Shown here: one piece after another, positions 1 to 8,286 of the stretch
Position numbering within the stretch: the first letter of the stretch is position 1
Layout of the letters: every line of letters starts with the position of its first letter
Source of the DNA: Sporocytophaga sp.
GTDB lineage: Bacteria; Bacteroidota; Bacteroidia; Cytophagales; Cytophagaceae
Reading direction: 5' to 3'
Assembly: GCF_017745095.1 (NCBI RefSeq)
Contig: NZ_JAGHZZ010000007.1
Coordinates: 1 to 64,000 of the forward strand
Length of the DNA: 64,000 nt
Notes under the pieces: generated by a model
The model's input: the letters and a program-made list of their open reading frames with translations, nothing else
Databases searched by the model: none
Told to the model about the DNA's origin: nothing
Program-made: the position numbers and the translations under genes

Positions 1-52
1 ATAATATCACTGGTAACTTTCAAAAGTGTCAGGTCGAAAGACCTGACATCAC
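1..52. repeat. Element 1, partial copy cut by window edge
   Basis: Bases 1-52 are identical over essentially their full length to bases 200-251 and end in the same terminus GACATCAC. They contain a perfect 8-bp hairpin with a GAAA tetraloop (stem 28-35 with 40-47, GTCAGGTC/GACCTGAC). The rest of the element lies to the left of the window. It carries no coding potential. Confidence 0.85.
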
Positions 53-150
53 AGGAAGATGGGCAAAGATGAAAAACCAGAAATTCAGAGGGGTTAAGAA
101 GAAATTATTAATGATTGATGAAGTTTACCTCTGCTCCATCATTAGCTTCC

Positions 151-251
151 GTGATGTCGGATCTTTCGATCCGACACTTCGTTCAATTGATATTGAGATA
201 TAATATCACTGGTAACTTTCAAAAGTGTCAGGTCGAAAGACCTGACATCAC
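151..251. repeat. Element 1, complete 101-bp double-hairpin MITE-like repeat
   Basis: The element starts GTGATGTC and ends GACATCAC, so its termini are inverted repeats. Each end carries a perfect 8-bp hairpin: 156-163 with 168-175 (loop TTTC) and a GAAA-looped hairpin at 227-246. The AT-rich middle is non-coding. A reverse-oriented, diverged copy lies at 8287-8603 and a partial one at 1-52, so this is a dispersed family. No transposase is present; a MITE or REP-like element is the best description. Confidence 0.8.
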
Positions 252-319
252 AGGGAATAACGTTCATGTATGTAACACTTCACACAAAGAAATAATGATT
301 TTAATGAAGAGGCTTCCTT

Positions 320-537
320 TTGCCAGCTTGTAATTTCATTTTTCAAACTTGAATTTTCAATTTACAAGACTGTAATCCCAATTTGCAAGATTGTAATTTC
401 GATTTGCATGCTTGTAATTCCAGTTTACATACTTGTAATTTCAATTTACATGTTTGTAATTTCAATTTGCAAGACTGTAATTTCAGTTTACAAGCTTGTA
501 ATTCTGATTTGCAAGACTGTAATTCTTATTTACAAGT
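320..537 (+). repeat. 21-bp tandem array encoding C-N-x-x-L-x-x heptads
   Basis: About ten head-to-tail 21-bp units of the form TTnCAAGnnTGTAATTnnnnn run through this stretch, with period boundaries near 320, 341, 362, 383, 404, 425, 446, 467, 488 and 509 and a partial unit after 529. Because 21 is a multiple of three, the forward frame stays open from 351 to 568 and reads as seven-residue repeats such as CNFNLQD, CNSDLQD and CNFSLQA. A TGA at 350 interrupts the second unit. There is no ATG in frame; only TTG codons such as 383 are available. It could be a decayed repeat-protein gene, a coding fossil, or a non-coding iteron-like array. Confidence 0.75.
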
Positions 538-834
538 AATAAAATTGTTTTTTTACTTACCTGGATGAATATAATTTTATGCTTTTTTAAAATTTCAGAT
601 AGGTGAAAGAGATATTTATTCTGAAATTGATTTTGTCATAGATATTTTTTTTCTTATTTATTTTCTATTTTTTCTTATATACAAGTAGAGTTTGCTTTCG
701 TCTAGGAAAAATCATAAAAGCATCTGATATCTAAACAGATGCAGTAAAATATTTTTCAAAAATTTCTTGCATTTGATTAACAATATATAAATTTTTGTCC
801 CATCAATTTTTTAACAACAAAAAACAATCAGCTA
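538..834. other. AT-rich intergenic stretch before the FN3 gene
   Basis: No open frame of note is visible. The stretch contains a 7-bp hairpin (GCATCTG 720-726 with CAGATGC 736-742) and a candidate promoter at 767-797. Nothing else is recognised. Confidence 0.6.
767..797 (+). promoter_or_regulatory. Candidate Bacteroidota promoter for the FN3 gene
   Basis: TTG at 767-769 is followed after 20 bases by AATTTTTG at 790-797, which matches TAnnTTTG at seven of eight positions. It lies 37 bases upstream of the ATG at 835. Pattern match only. Confidence 0.3.
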
Positions 835-1470
835 ATGACAACCGCTAAAAAAGCAAAGGTTAAGCTTAACCTTAGAGGATCTTCAGTAGAAGAAAAACTT
901 ACTCTCGCCAGACAAATTGTACAGGCACTTACAGCAAACGAACAATTCCCTTCACCCATTCCATCACTGGAAACAGTGGGTTCTGCTATTGGGGAATTGG
1001 AAAAAGCACATGCAGATGTAAAGCTAGCCCGACAAACCCTTTCAACCAAGTACAGTATTTTAGATGACAAATCATCAGAGCTTGATGCTGTACTGAATCA
1101 ATTAGGTGCTTATGTAGAAAGCACGGCAAAGGGAGATGAAACCAAAATTAAGCTGGCGGGAATGAGCGTAAAAGCTTCAAAGACTCCTGCAGGAATTCCT
1201 TCTGCACCGGAAGGCTTATTGGCTGTGGCAGCCAATGAAAAGGAAATAGAACTTTCCTGGGATTCGGTAAAAGGTGCCAAAAGTTACATAGTACAACTTA
1301 CATCAGATTTGAGCAAAGATGATAGCTGGACTGTGGCCATTGTTTCAACCAAGTCCAGAACTACTATAAAGAATCTGGAAAGCGGAAAAAAATATTGGTT
1401 TAAAGTGGCTGCAGTAGGTGCAGCAGGTCAAAGTGCGTGGAGTGATCCGGCAACTAAATATGCTATCTAA
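835..1470 (+). CDS. Fibronectin type III domain protein of unknown function
   Basis: A 211-residue protein. Residues 1 to about 105 look helical and charged, with no signal peptide and no membrane segment. After a short Pro-rich linker (about 113-122), residues 120-210 form a fibronectin type III fold: the SWDSVKGAKSYIVQ strand pair, then KNLESGKKYWFKVAAVGAAG and SAWSDPA are typical FN3 strands. Small FN3 proteins with this helical N-terminus occur in Bacteroidota, but I know of no assigned function. A cytosolic adaptor or a T9SS-independent structural protein are both possible. The gene stands alone, with repeats on both sides and hairpins downstream at 1478-1642. The ATG start is preferred because the candidate promoter ends only 37 bases upstream. 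Confidence 0.8.
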   Translation: MTTAKKAKVKLNLRGSSVEEKLTLARQIVQALTANEQFPSPIPSLETVGSAIGELEKAHADVKLARQTLSTKYSILDDKSSELDAVLNQLGAYVESTAKGDETKIKLAGMSVKASKTPAGIPSAPEGLLAVAANEKEIELSWDSVKGAKSYIVQLTSDLSKDDSWTVAIVSTKSRTTIKNLESGKKYWFKVAAVGAAGQSAWSDPATKYAI

Positions 1471-1477
1471 TCAGCAA

Positions 1478-1530
1478 GTGCCGGAGTTCTATTCATGAAT
1501 GATTTTTTAGAAAGCTTCATCATCCGGCAC
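1478..1530 (+). terminator. Long inverted repeat after the FN3 gene
   Basis: GTGCCGGA (1478-1485) pairs with TCCGGCAC (1523-1530), eight bases perfect, with a 37-base interior. It begins eight bases after the stop codon, so a 3' processing or termination role is plausible. There is no clean T-run. Confidence 0.4.
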
Positions 1531-1560
1531 AAAGTTTCTTAAGTATTTTGAGTTTTTGAT

Positions 1561-1642
1561 AACCTGAGTATTGGCGGGCCGCTGAAAGATAAGTCCATTA
1601 CATTTGTGCACAGATTTGTAATCGGACTTATCATCTCAGGTT
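1561..1642 (+). terminator. Nested stem-loop followed by a T-rich tract
   Basis: AACCTGAG (1561-1568) pairs with CTCAGGTT (1635-1642), enclosing GATAAGTCC (1588-1596) with GGACTTATC (1624-1632) and a further ATTACA/TGTAAT pairing. The right arm runs into TTTTATT. This may terminate the FN3 transcript or be another degenerate repeat. Confidence 0.4.
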
Positions 1643-1712
1643 TTATTATCATAGTTAACTTAACGATGCTTGAATAATACCATTATCAAATATTTGCTTC
1701 ATTCCTTTTGAC

Positions 1713-2129
1713 AACTCAGATGCTTCACAAGTTCAGCATGACAAAGCCTGGCTTTGAGAATATGCTCATCTTTGTCATCCTGAGCCTTGCGAAGGATCTG
1801 ATAGTTATAAAATAAATTGGCAATATCGATTAAGAGTCTGCCAGATCGTTCATGTTCAATTCATTTTGAAAGCTCAGATGTTTCGCATGCTCAACATGAC
1901 AAACCTTGGCTTTGAGATTGAAAGTACGTCTCTCTTTGTCATCCTGAGCCTTGCGGAGGATTTAATAGTCATAAAATAGTTTTGCAATATCGATTAAGAG
2001 TCTGCCAGATGGATCAAGTAAATTCTTTTTGAAAGCTCAGATGTTTCGCAAGCTCAACATGACAAAGCCTTGGCTTTGAGATTGAGAGTACTTCTTTCTT
2101 TGTCATCCTGAGCCTTGCGGAGGATCTGA
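1713..2129. repeat. Left array of long palindromic repeats, about 164-bp units
   Basis: The motif GTCATCCTGAGCCTTGCG recurs at 1774, 1938 and 2102, a spacing of exactly 164 bases. Each is preceded by a diverged reverse-complement partner (CTCAGATGTTTCGCA...AACATGACAAA). Each pair can therefore fold into an imperfect hairpin of about 27 bp with a loop of about 35 bases. The connecting segment ATCGATTAAGAGTCTGCCAG is also conserved between units. The array has the opposite orientation to the one inside 2506-3018. No clear terminal repeats or target duplication were found here. Confidence 0.75.
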
Positions 2130-2178
2130 ATTATAATATCAGCTATACCAAAGCTACAAGTTTTTAAATTTAAATATT

Positions 2179-2477
2179 TTGAGAGATTATAATTTCTTCG
2201 TTTATATAACCACAAACCCGAAAAAGACGGTTTATATATCGGTGTTACAAATGACCTTTATACAAGAATGAATCAGCACTATGAGGATTGTAAGGGGAAA
2301 AAGAAAACCTTCGCCGGGAGATATTTTTGCTATAACCTTATTTATTTTGAAAGGCATTCTTATATTAATCATGCAATAGAAAGAGAAAAAGAAATAAAAG
2401 GATGGACAAGGGATAAAAAGGTAAAATTGATTGATGAATATAATCCTGGATGGAAGTTTCTGAATGATGATATTTAA
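2179..2477 (+). pseudogene. GIY-YIG nuclease-like gene, frame-disrupted
   Basis: Two frames together spell one small GIY-YIG domain of about 98 residues. From the TTG at 2179 the first frame reads ...NFFVYITTNP, supplying the GIY-equivalent strand. From about 2223 the adjacent frame reads DGLYIGVTNDLYTR (the YIG strand) and continues through ERHSYINHAIEREKEIKGW to a stop at 2475-2477. The join falls in the AAACCCGAAAAA run near 2214-2225, where one base appears to be missing, and there is no ATG at the expected start. An ATG at 2268 could yield a 69-residue product, but that would lack the catalytic YIG half. Members of this family cut DNA; standalone copies of about 80-100 residues are common in Bacteroidota. 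It sits between two opposed repeat arrays. Confidence 0.75.
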
Positions 2478-2505
2478 TTTTCCACTCCCCGGCTGGTATC
2501 TGCAC

Positions 2506-3018
2506 CATAGCCGTCAACATAAAGAATCTTTACTTTATCGTGTTAAACTAGTAAAGCATCTGAGCTTTCCAAAAGAATTAAACTTGAGGTATCTTGCAGA
2601 ATGCTAGTTTAAATAACAACTTATTTTGTATCTATCAGATCCTTCGCAGGGCTCAAGATGACAAAGAAAGATATACTCTCAAAGCCAAGTCTTGTCATGT
2701 TGAGCTTGCTAAACATCTGAGTTTCCAAAAGAATAAAAACTTACCTATCTGGCAGATTGATGATTGATATTGCAAGCTATTTTATATCTATCAGATCCTT
2801 CGCAGGGCTCAGGATGACAAAGAAAAATATGCTCTCAAAGCCAATCCTTGTCATGTTGAGCTTGCGAAACATCTGAGTTTCCAAAAGAATAAAAACTCAC
2901 CTATCTGGCAGATTGATGATATTGCAAGCTATTTTGTATCTATCAGATCCTTCGCGGGACTCAGGATGACAAGGGAGCTGATTGTGATTTACTAAATAAT
3001 AGAAAGTTGGCGGCTATG
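2506..3018. mobile_element. Element 2: 513-bp non-autonomous element with TIRs and target duplication
   Basis: The left end CATAGCCGTCAAC (2506-2518) is matched by GTTGGCGGCTATG (3006-3018), a 13-bp terminal inverted repeat with one mismatch. Immediately outside lie GTATCTGCAC (2496-2505) and GTGTCTGCAC (3019-3028), a 10-bp target duplication with one difference. Inside are two tandem units (TCTATCAGAT at 2631, 2787 and 2939; periods 156 and 152). Each consists of a reverse GATCCTTCGCAGGGCTCAGG motif, a loop of about 40 bases and a forward GTCATGTTGAGCTTGCG motif. There is no open reading frame, so any movement would need a transposase in trans. The same ends are found at 8378-8583. Confidence 0.8.
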
Positions 3019-3266
3019 GTGTCTGCACCGGACAGAATCTATGATAATGATTTAACCTCAATTCCCTCCACCCTTAATATCAAGACCTTCGCAAGTTTAA
3101 TCAACAAACAATAATACATTTAGTAACCCCCTAATTATTAAACCTTACCTAAAAATGACTAAAATTGGCTATTGTCTTCAGTTGCCTTCGGAGATACTTT
3201 TGGGGAGAAAATTTTAGTAAAATTTCAACACCTAATTTCTTTTCAAGATTTCCTAAACACTTTCTT
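3019..3266. other. Leader region of the giant Ig-like gene
   Basis: After the right target duplication of element 2 the stretch is AT-rich and non-repetitive. It contains the promoter at 3171-3202. An open frame reaches back to 3165, but I read the part before 3267 as 5' untranslated leader. Confidence 0.6.
3171..3202 (+). promoter_or_regulatory. Bacteroidota-type promoter for the Ig-like T9SS protein
   Basis: ATTG (3171-3174) is followed after 20 bases by TACTTTTG (3195-3202), a perfect TAnnTTTG -7 box. Transcription would start near 3208-3210, about 57 bases before the ATG at 3267. This rules against an upstream start at 3165. Confidence 0.55.
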
Positions 3267-6200
3267 ATGAAAAAAAACAACTGCTTTTATTATTTAAAAG
3301 CATTATTTTCTTTTTCCCTGCTTCTATGGAGTGTAGCTGCATTTGCCCAGCCTAAAACAATAAATCTGTTGGGGACAGTTCCTGGTTCCGTGAATCCTAA
3401 CCAGGAATATACTTTTCTGGTAGATGAAACAGGAATGAATATCTGTTTCAATACAGGTTCCTGGAACGTTGATGCGATTTCTGATCCACAGGCATTTGGA
3501 GTAGTAACCTCAATGAATAATGACAGACGAGCCAAGGTTATTTTTTACAATACTACAAACAGTCCTAAAACAGTAAGATTAAATTATACAGGACAAGGGT
3601 ACAATGAATATGGGCAGTGTGGAATCCAGCTATCGGGTAGCTGGACTATCACGGTTGAAACATGTGCTTCGGCAATTATGCCTATTACAGGCGTTCTCTG
3701 TCCCAATGAGGCATTGAGTGCGTATTATACAGGAACCGGCTATACCTATGAATGGCAGGATGCACAAGGTACTCCGATAGCTGGTGCTACTTCCAATACC
3801 TTCCGTCCTGAGACACCTGGCTATTATCGTCTTAAAACAACGAATAGTTTAGGCTGCTCTTCCAATAATGTCATACAGGCTGCATTTCAAAACACTACCC
3901 CATCTTCCATCACTACTGCAGGTAACACAAATTTCTGTGATGGAAATAGTGTAGAATTGAATGCTAATACCGGAGCAGGCTTGAGTTATCAATGGTTTAA
4001 TTCAAGCGGCGTCATTGCAAATGAAACTAGGTCTTCATATACAGCAACAGCATCCGGAGACTACTATGTTCAGGTTAAAAAAAATGATATATGTCCATCG
4101 AATTCACCATCGGTGCATGTGGTAGAATATACACCAGTGGCAACACCTGTTATCACTCCATCTGGCATTACTACATTTTGTTCCGGTAGTAGTGTTGTTC
4201 TTACAACCCAAAATCAAGGAAGCAATTTTACATATCAGTGGTTTAAAGACCAGGTTGCAATAAGTGGCCAAACAAATATATCTTATACAGCCACTGAGAC
4301 CGGATCCTATACTGTTCAAGTAAGCAGCTCTGGCGGTTGCGGAAGTCAAACTTCTCTTCCCACTTCAGTTACAGTTTCGCCTTATCCTCTCACTGCAGTA
4401 ATTAGAGCACAAGGACCTACTACTGTTTGTGCAGGGACGAGTGTAGTCCTGAGTACAGATCCGGTGGCAGGATGCACCTACCAATGGTACGGCCCCACAG
4501 GTAAGATAACGGGAGCAACGAACCTAACATATACTGTCACTACTGCTGGATGGTACAAAGTAATGGTTATATCTTCTTCTGGCTGTTCCAGCTTATCAGC
4601 AGGAATCCAAGTAATAATCCAACAAGTTCTCCCCACCAATATAAGCGATAATATTTCTATACAAAGTTGCTTTCCCGTTAGCCTTTCTTCAAAGTTAAAC
4701 AATCCTGATTCTTACGGATCTATTTCTTTTCAATGGTACAAAAACGGAGCAGCTATCCCTAACGCAAACGGAAGTTCCTTTACCGCATCAGATGTCGGGA
4801 CCTTCGATTATAATTATACAATAAATGGTACTTCTGTTTGCAATGGACAAATTGCTTTAACATCAGGTATCCAAACTGTAACCATTAATGACAATTTACC
4901 ACTAAGACCATCATTAAAAAAATCACTCCAAAATGACTATACTTATAACATGTGCTCAGGAGGTTCAGTTGAATTAACTCTAAACAACCCTCCATCTCCG
5001 CCTGACTTTATTGTCATATGGTATAAATATTCGGGCCATGATTTAGTTTGGGATCAAGTAGGTACGGGTACAAGCTATCTAGCAACAACTACAGGTTATT
5101 ACAGACCTCAATACAGTAACATGACTTGTGCAAATCCAAGAGAAATATACTGGTTACCACAGTATACTGATTATGCAGCTTTTACGGCTAACGTTATTAT
5201 AAATTCCACAATACCAACAGCCGCAACAGTAGCTAGTGGGCCTCTTACTTTCTGCAAAGGCGGAAGCGTAACACTTACAGCAAATGCCGGCACAGATTTT
5301 TTGTATCAATGGACAAAAAATGATAATAATATTGCCGGTGCAACAACAAGAACTTATGTTGCAACTGAAACCGGAAATTATAAAGTGATTGTAAGTAATA
5401 ATTGCAATCCATCCGCTACCTCCTCGCCTATTGCTGTACAGGCAAATGGTCCAACCGCTGTCATATCATATCCATCCGGAGCAAATACAACTTTTTGTGC
5501 AGGAGGAAGTATCACACTTCAGGCCAATACAGGAACTGGTCTAAGTTACCAATGGTACAAAAACGGTACAGCTATTACCTCAGCTACTTTATCTTCGTAT
5601 ACAGCTACAACCTCAGGAATGTATTCTGTAAAGGTTACTCAAAATGGTTGTTCAGCTACGGCACTTGCTGTTAAGGTTACTGTAAATGCAAACAGTCCTT
5701 CTGTATTAACAGCAAATCCACCAATCAGCAATACTGCAATCTGTGATGGATATTCATTAAAACTGACGTCCTCTGCAATCGGAGATGGCTTTATTTATCA
5801 ATGGAATAATTCAGACGGCCCTATTGCCGGAGCTAATGAATCTCAATATTCTGTTACAAAAAATGGCAGCTATTCAGTTACTGTAAGTACAACCAACTGC
5901 GGTATTACTAAAACTTCAGCAGCGGTACCGGTTACCGTATATTCATTACCGAATAGCACTATACAGGTTACTGCAACTGATAGTGACCCTACAATCAGGG
6001 CAGCCAACACCATTGCCTATAATACGGCGGTGGCTCAGGATAAAACAATTGAACTATGCAGCGGTACTGTTATACTAAATGCACCTGCAGTTTCCGGAAA
6101 CACATATCAATGGAGTAATTACGGATTTATTCAACCTGGCTCCTCCTCTACTTTCAAAGTAACAGAGTCAGGCAAATATAACGTTGAAATTACCGATATA

Positions 6201-8195
6201 CATGGTTGTGTATCGAAATCATTTATCAATAGTAAACCTGCAAAGATTACTATTAATGATGCTACTATAAGCGCAAAAAACCTTGCATACTGCGTAGGTT
6301 CACAAATGGGGGCTGTATTGTCTGTTCCAAGCGATGTAATATCTGGCACTACATTTCAATGGTACCAGAATGAAATACCAATGAATGGAAAAGTAGGAAG
6401 AAGTATTACTGTTCAAGATCCTGGGAGTTATAATGTGACGTTCTCAAACTCTTGCGGAACCTATACTTCAATACCTATGATCGTAAAAAAAGCGATTTCA
6501 TATCCCGGCCAATTTGTTGTCTCATGTCAACAAAAATTTAAACCTGGTCAAACTGCATCAGTATCTTATACGGCTTGTGGTGTGACAATAAAAACTCCAA
6601 ATCGATGGATCGTCGAATTATCAAACCCTGAGGGAAGTTTTGCTTGTAATTCTACTGTTATAGCAATAGATTCTTCTGCCCAGAATGCAGGCCAACCTAT
6701 AAGTAATATCATAGCCATAATTCCAGCCGATGTATTACCTGGCAACAAATACCGGATACGTGTGCGTAGTACTGTTACACCAACAATATGGGCAGAAAAT
6801 GGATTTGACATTTCCATATTGGATGAACAAGGAAATCAAGTACCGGAGTCCCCTTATTACAATGACTTTCTCGTTCAATGGACCAATCACGGGTTAAATA
6901 TATGGGGCCCACGCACAATGACTGGCCCGGAACTTTATTATGCAGGTGATTTTGACGCAGACGGAATAGAAGAATTATTGATCGGATCTCCTTTAACTGA
7001 ATCTGCTTCACTTATTATGCTAAAATACGACCCAGTTCAAAAGGATTGGACAACTATCTGGTCAAATACTAGTACAACAGGCATTATTAATTTAAGAGAT
7101 CAACTGGTAGTAGGTAATTTTGACGGACTTATCGGAGATGAAATTGTAGGCTATAAGAGTGGCTATGCAACCACGTTATTTAAATTCAACACTACTACAA
7201 AATTATTTGAATCTAAATGGAGCGATAATCCAAGCCATCCGATGCGCCCTTATATAAGTAAAATGTATGCTATTAATTTGAATGGTGATACCAAAGATGA
7301 AATTCTCGGGTGTGATTTTGGCAATGGAGGATGGACAACAACCTTCGAATGGACTGGATCTAATTTTGAGTGGCGCTGGTCTGACTACGGAGTTGTTTCA
7401 TCAAACCCATTTAAAGACTATAGAGACAACTTAAGGATTGCAGACTTTGACGGAGATGGCGTTACAGAAATTATGATTTTTGGTTCATCTGCAATTATGT
7501 ACCAACCTATATACATATCCTCTACTGGTAAATATACCTGGCAACAAAAATGGAGCAGTGGTACAACCAATAGAATCGGAAACTGGACTTACCCACTGGC
7601 CTCTACAGACAAAATCAGAATTTGCAATCTGGACGGAGATGCGAAACAGGAAATTTTATTCTATTCCATCAGTAACTCCAAAATAATGACTATGGATTAC
7701 GATAATTCATTACAAAACTGGACGACACATTATCAGGTAAATTCTTACATAGGCAACTGGCCTACCAATCCTAATACAGGAACAGATTCTAAATATTTAC
7801 TTGTAAAAGCACAAACACCAGGCATAGACAACTTAATAGCTCTTAGGAAAAATTGTGGAAAATTTGATGTAGCCATGTACAAACCAACAACAAGTACATT
7901 CAATTTCCGTACGGCATCTTCTGCAGATCCTATGAGTGAGTCAATTTCTATAATACAGGAATTGATGGTTTATCCAAACCCTTCTGCAAATTCATTTGAC
8001 ATAGATTTGAAAAATGGAAATTTAAAAACAGTATATATTTATAATTCTGTTGGGGATCTGGTATATACTGAGAATAACATACCAGATGGAAATCCTAGCA
8101 TCCATATCAAAACATTGGAAAACGGAATGTATTTAGTGAAAGTGATTTCACAGGACAATACTGAATATAATTCTAAAGTTCTAATTACAAAATAA
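3267..8195 (+). CDS. Giant secreted Ig-like and FG-GAP repeat protein with T9SS type A tail
   Basis: A 1642-residue secreted protein. The start at 3267 gives an ideal signal peptide (MKKNNC..., hydrophobic core, cleavage after AFAQ). The open frame extends back to 3165, but that adds 34 unlikely residues and would lie over the promoter. Residues from about 110 to 1080 hold roughly ten Ig-like repeats of 75-95 residues, each with an FC.G.S...L start, a central YQW and a final Y.V.V strand. About 1170-1550 carries FG-GAP/VCBS-like calcium-binding motifs (DFDADGIEE, NLNGDTKDE, DFDGDGVTE, NLDGDAKQE). The last 80 residues, from VYPNPSANSF to KVLITK, are a Por secretion tail that directs T9SS export and cell-surface attachment. 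An adhesin or surface scaffold is the likely role; no catalytic domain is visible. The gene is monocistronic, with a terminator directly after it. Confidence 0.88.
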   Translation: MKKNNCFYYLKALFSFSLLLWSVAAFAQPKTINLLGTVPGSVNPNQEYTFLVDETGMNICFNTGSWNVDAISDPQAFGVVTSMNNDRRAKVIFYNTTNSPKTVRLNYTGQGYNEYGQCGIQLSGSWTITVETCASAIMPITGVLCPNEALSAYYTGTGYTYEWQDAQGTPIAGATSNTFRPETPGYYRLKTTNSLGCSSNNVIQAAFQNTTPSSITTAGNTNFCDGNSVELNANTGAGLSYQWFNSSGVIANETRSSYTATASGDYYVQVKKNDICPSNSPSVHVVEYTPVATPVITPSGITTFCSGSSVVLTTQNQGSNFTYQWFKDQVAISGQTNISYTATETGSYTVQVSSSGGCGSQTSLPTSVTVSPYPLTAVIRAQGPTTVCAGTSVVLSTDPVAGCTYQWYGPTGKITGATNLTYTVTTAGWYKVMVISSSGCSSLSAGIQVIIQQVLPTNISDNISIQSCFPVSLSSKLNNPDSYGSISFQWYKNGAAIPNANGSSFTASDVGTFDYNYTINGTSVCNGQIALTSGIQTVTINDNLPLRPSLKKSLQNDYTYNMCSGGSVELTLNNPPSPPDFIVIWYKYSGHDLVWDQVGTGTSYLATTTGYYRPQYSNMTCANPREIYWLPQYTDYAAFTANVIINSTIPTAATVASGPLTFCKGGSVTLTANAGTDFLYQWTKNDNNIAGATTRTYVATETGNYKVIVSNNCNPSATSSPIAVQANGPTAVISYPSGANTTFCAGGSITLQANTGTGLSYQWYKNGTAITSATLSSYTATTSGMYSVKVTQNGCSATALAVKVTVNANSPSVLTANPPISNTAICDGYSLKLTSSAIGDGFIYQWNNSDGPIAGANESQYSVTKNGSYSVTVSTTNCGITKTSAAVPVTVYSLPNSTIQVTATDSDPTIRAANTIAYNTAVAQDKTIELCSGTVILNAPAVSGNTYQWSNYGFIQPGSSSTFKVTESGKYNVEITDIHGCVSKSFINSKPAKITINDATISAKNLAYCVGSQMGAVLSVPSDVISGTTFQWYQNEIPMNGKVGRSITVQDPGSYNVTFSNSCGTYTSIPMIVKKAISYPGQFVVSCQQKFKPGQTASVSYTACGVTIKTPNRWIVELSNPEGSFACNSTVIAIDSSAQNAGQPISNIIAIIPADVLPGNKYRIRVRSTVTPTIWAENGFDISILDEQGNQVPESPYYNDFLVQWTNHGLNIWGPRTMTGPELYYAGDFDADGIEELLIGSPLTESASLIMLKYDPVQKDWTTIWSNTSTTGIINLRDQLVVGNFDGLIGDEIVGYKSGYATTLFKFNTTTKLFESKWSDNPSHPMRPYISKMYAINLNGDTKDEILGCDFGNGGWTTTFEWTGSNFEWRWSDYGVVSSNPFKDYRDNLRIADFDGDGVTEIMIFGSSAIMYQPIYISSTGKYTWQQKWSSGTTNRIGNWTYPLASTDKIRICNLDGDAKQEILFYSISNSKIMTMDYDNSLQNWTTHYQVNSYIGNWPTNPNTGTDSKYLLVKAQTPGIDNLIALRKNCGKFDVAMYKPTTSTFNFRTASSADPMSESISIIQELMVYPNPSANSFDIDLKNGNLKTVYIYNSVGDLVYTENNIPDGNPSIHIKTLENGMYLVKVISQDNTEYNSKVLITK

Positions 8196-8220
8196 TCGCG
8201 ACAAGATACATGCATAAAAA

Positions 8221-8250
8221 AACTCTGCTGAAAACGGCAGAGTTTTTTTT
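8221..8250 (+). terminator. Rho-independent terminator of the Ig-like gene
   Basis: AACTCTGC (8221-8228) pairs with GCAGAGTT (8237-8244), eight bases, followed directly by a T-run to 8250. It begins 25 bases after the stop codon at 8195. Confidence 0.9.
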
Positions 8251-8286
8251 ATGCTTTAAAAATCTCTAGTGTTTAGAGGAATTTCT

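Noticed and set aside
115-333. 72-residue open frame
   Set aside because: Most of it lies across repeat element 1, whose copies elsewhere do not keep the frame.
320-537. CRISPR array
   Set aside because: The 21-bp units are contiguous, with no unique spacers and no cas genes.
1713-3018. CRISPR-like spaced repeats
   Set aside because: Whole units including the segments between motifs are conserved, and motifs alternate in orientation; these are tandem palindromic elements.
3165-3266. Longer N-terminus for the giant Ig-like protein
   Set aside because: It would overlap the promoter's -33/-7 boxes and place the signal peptide 34 residues inside the protein.
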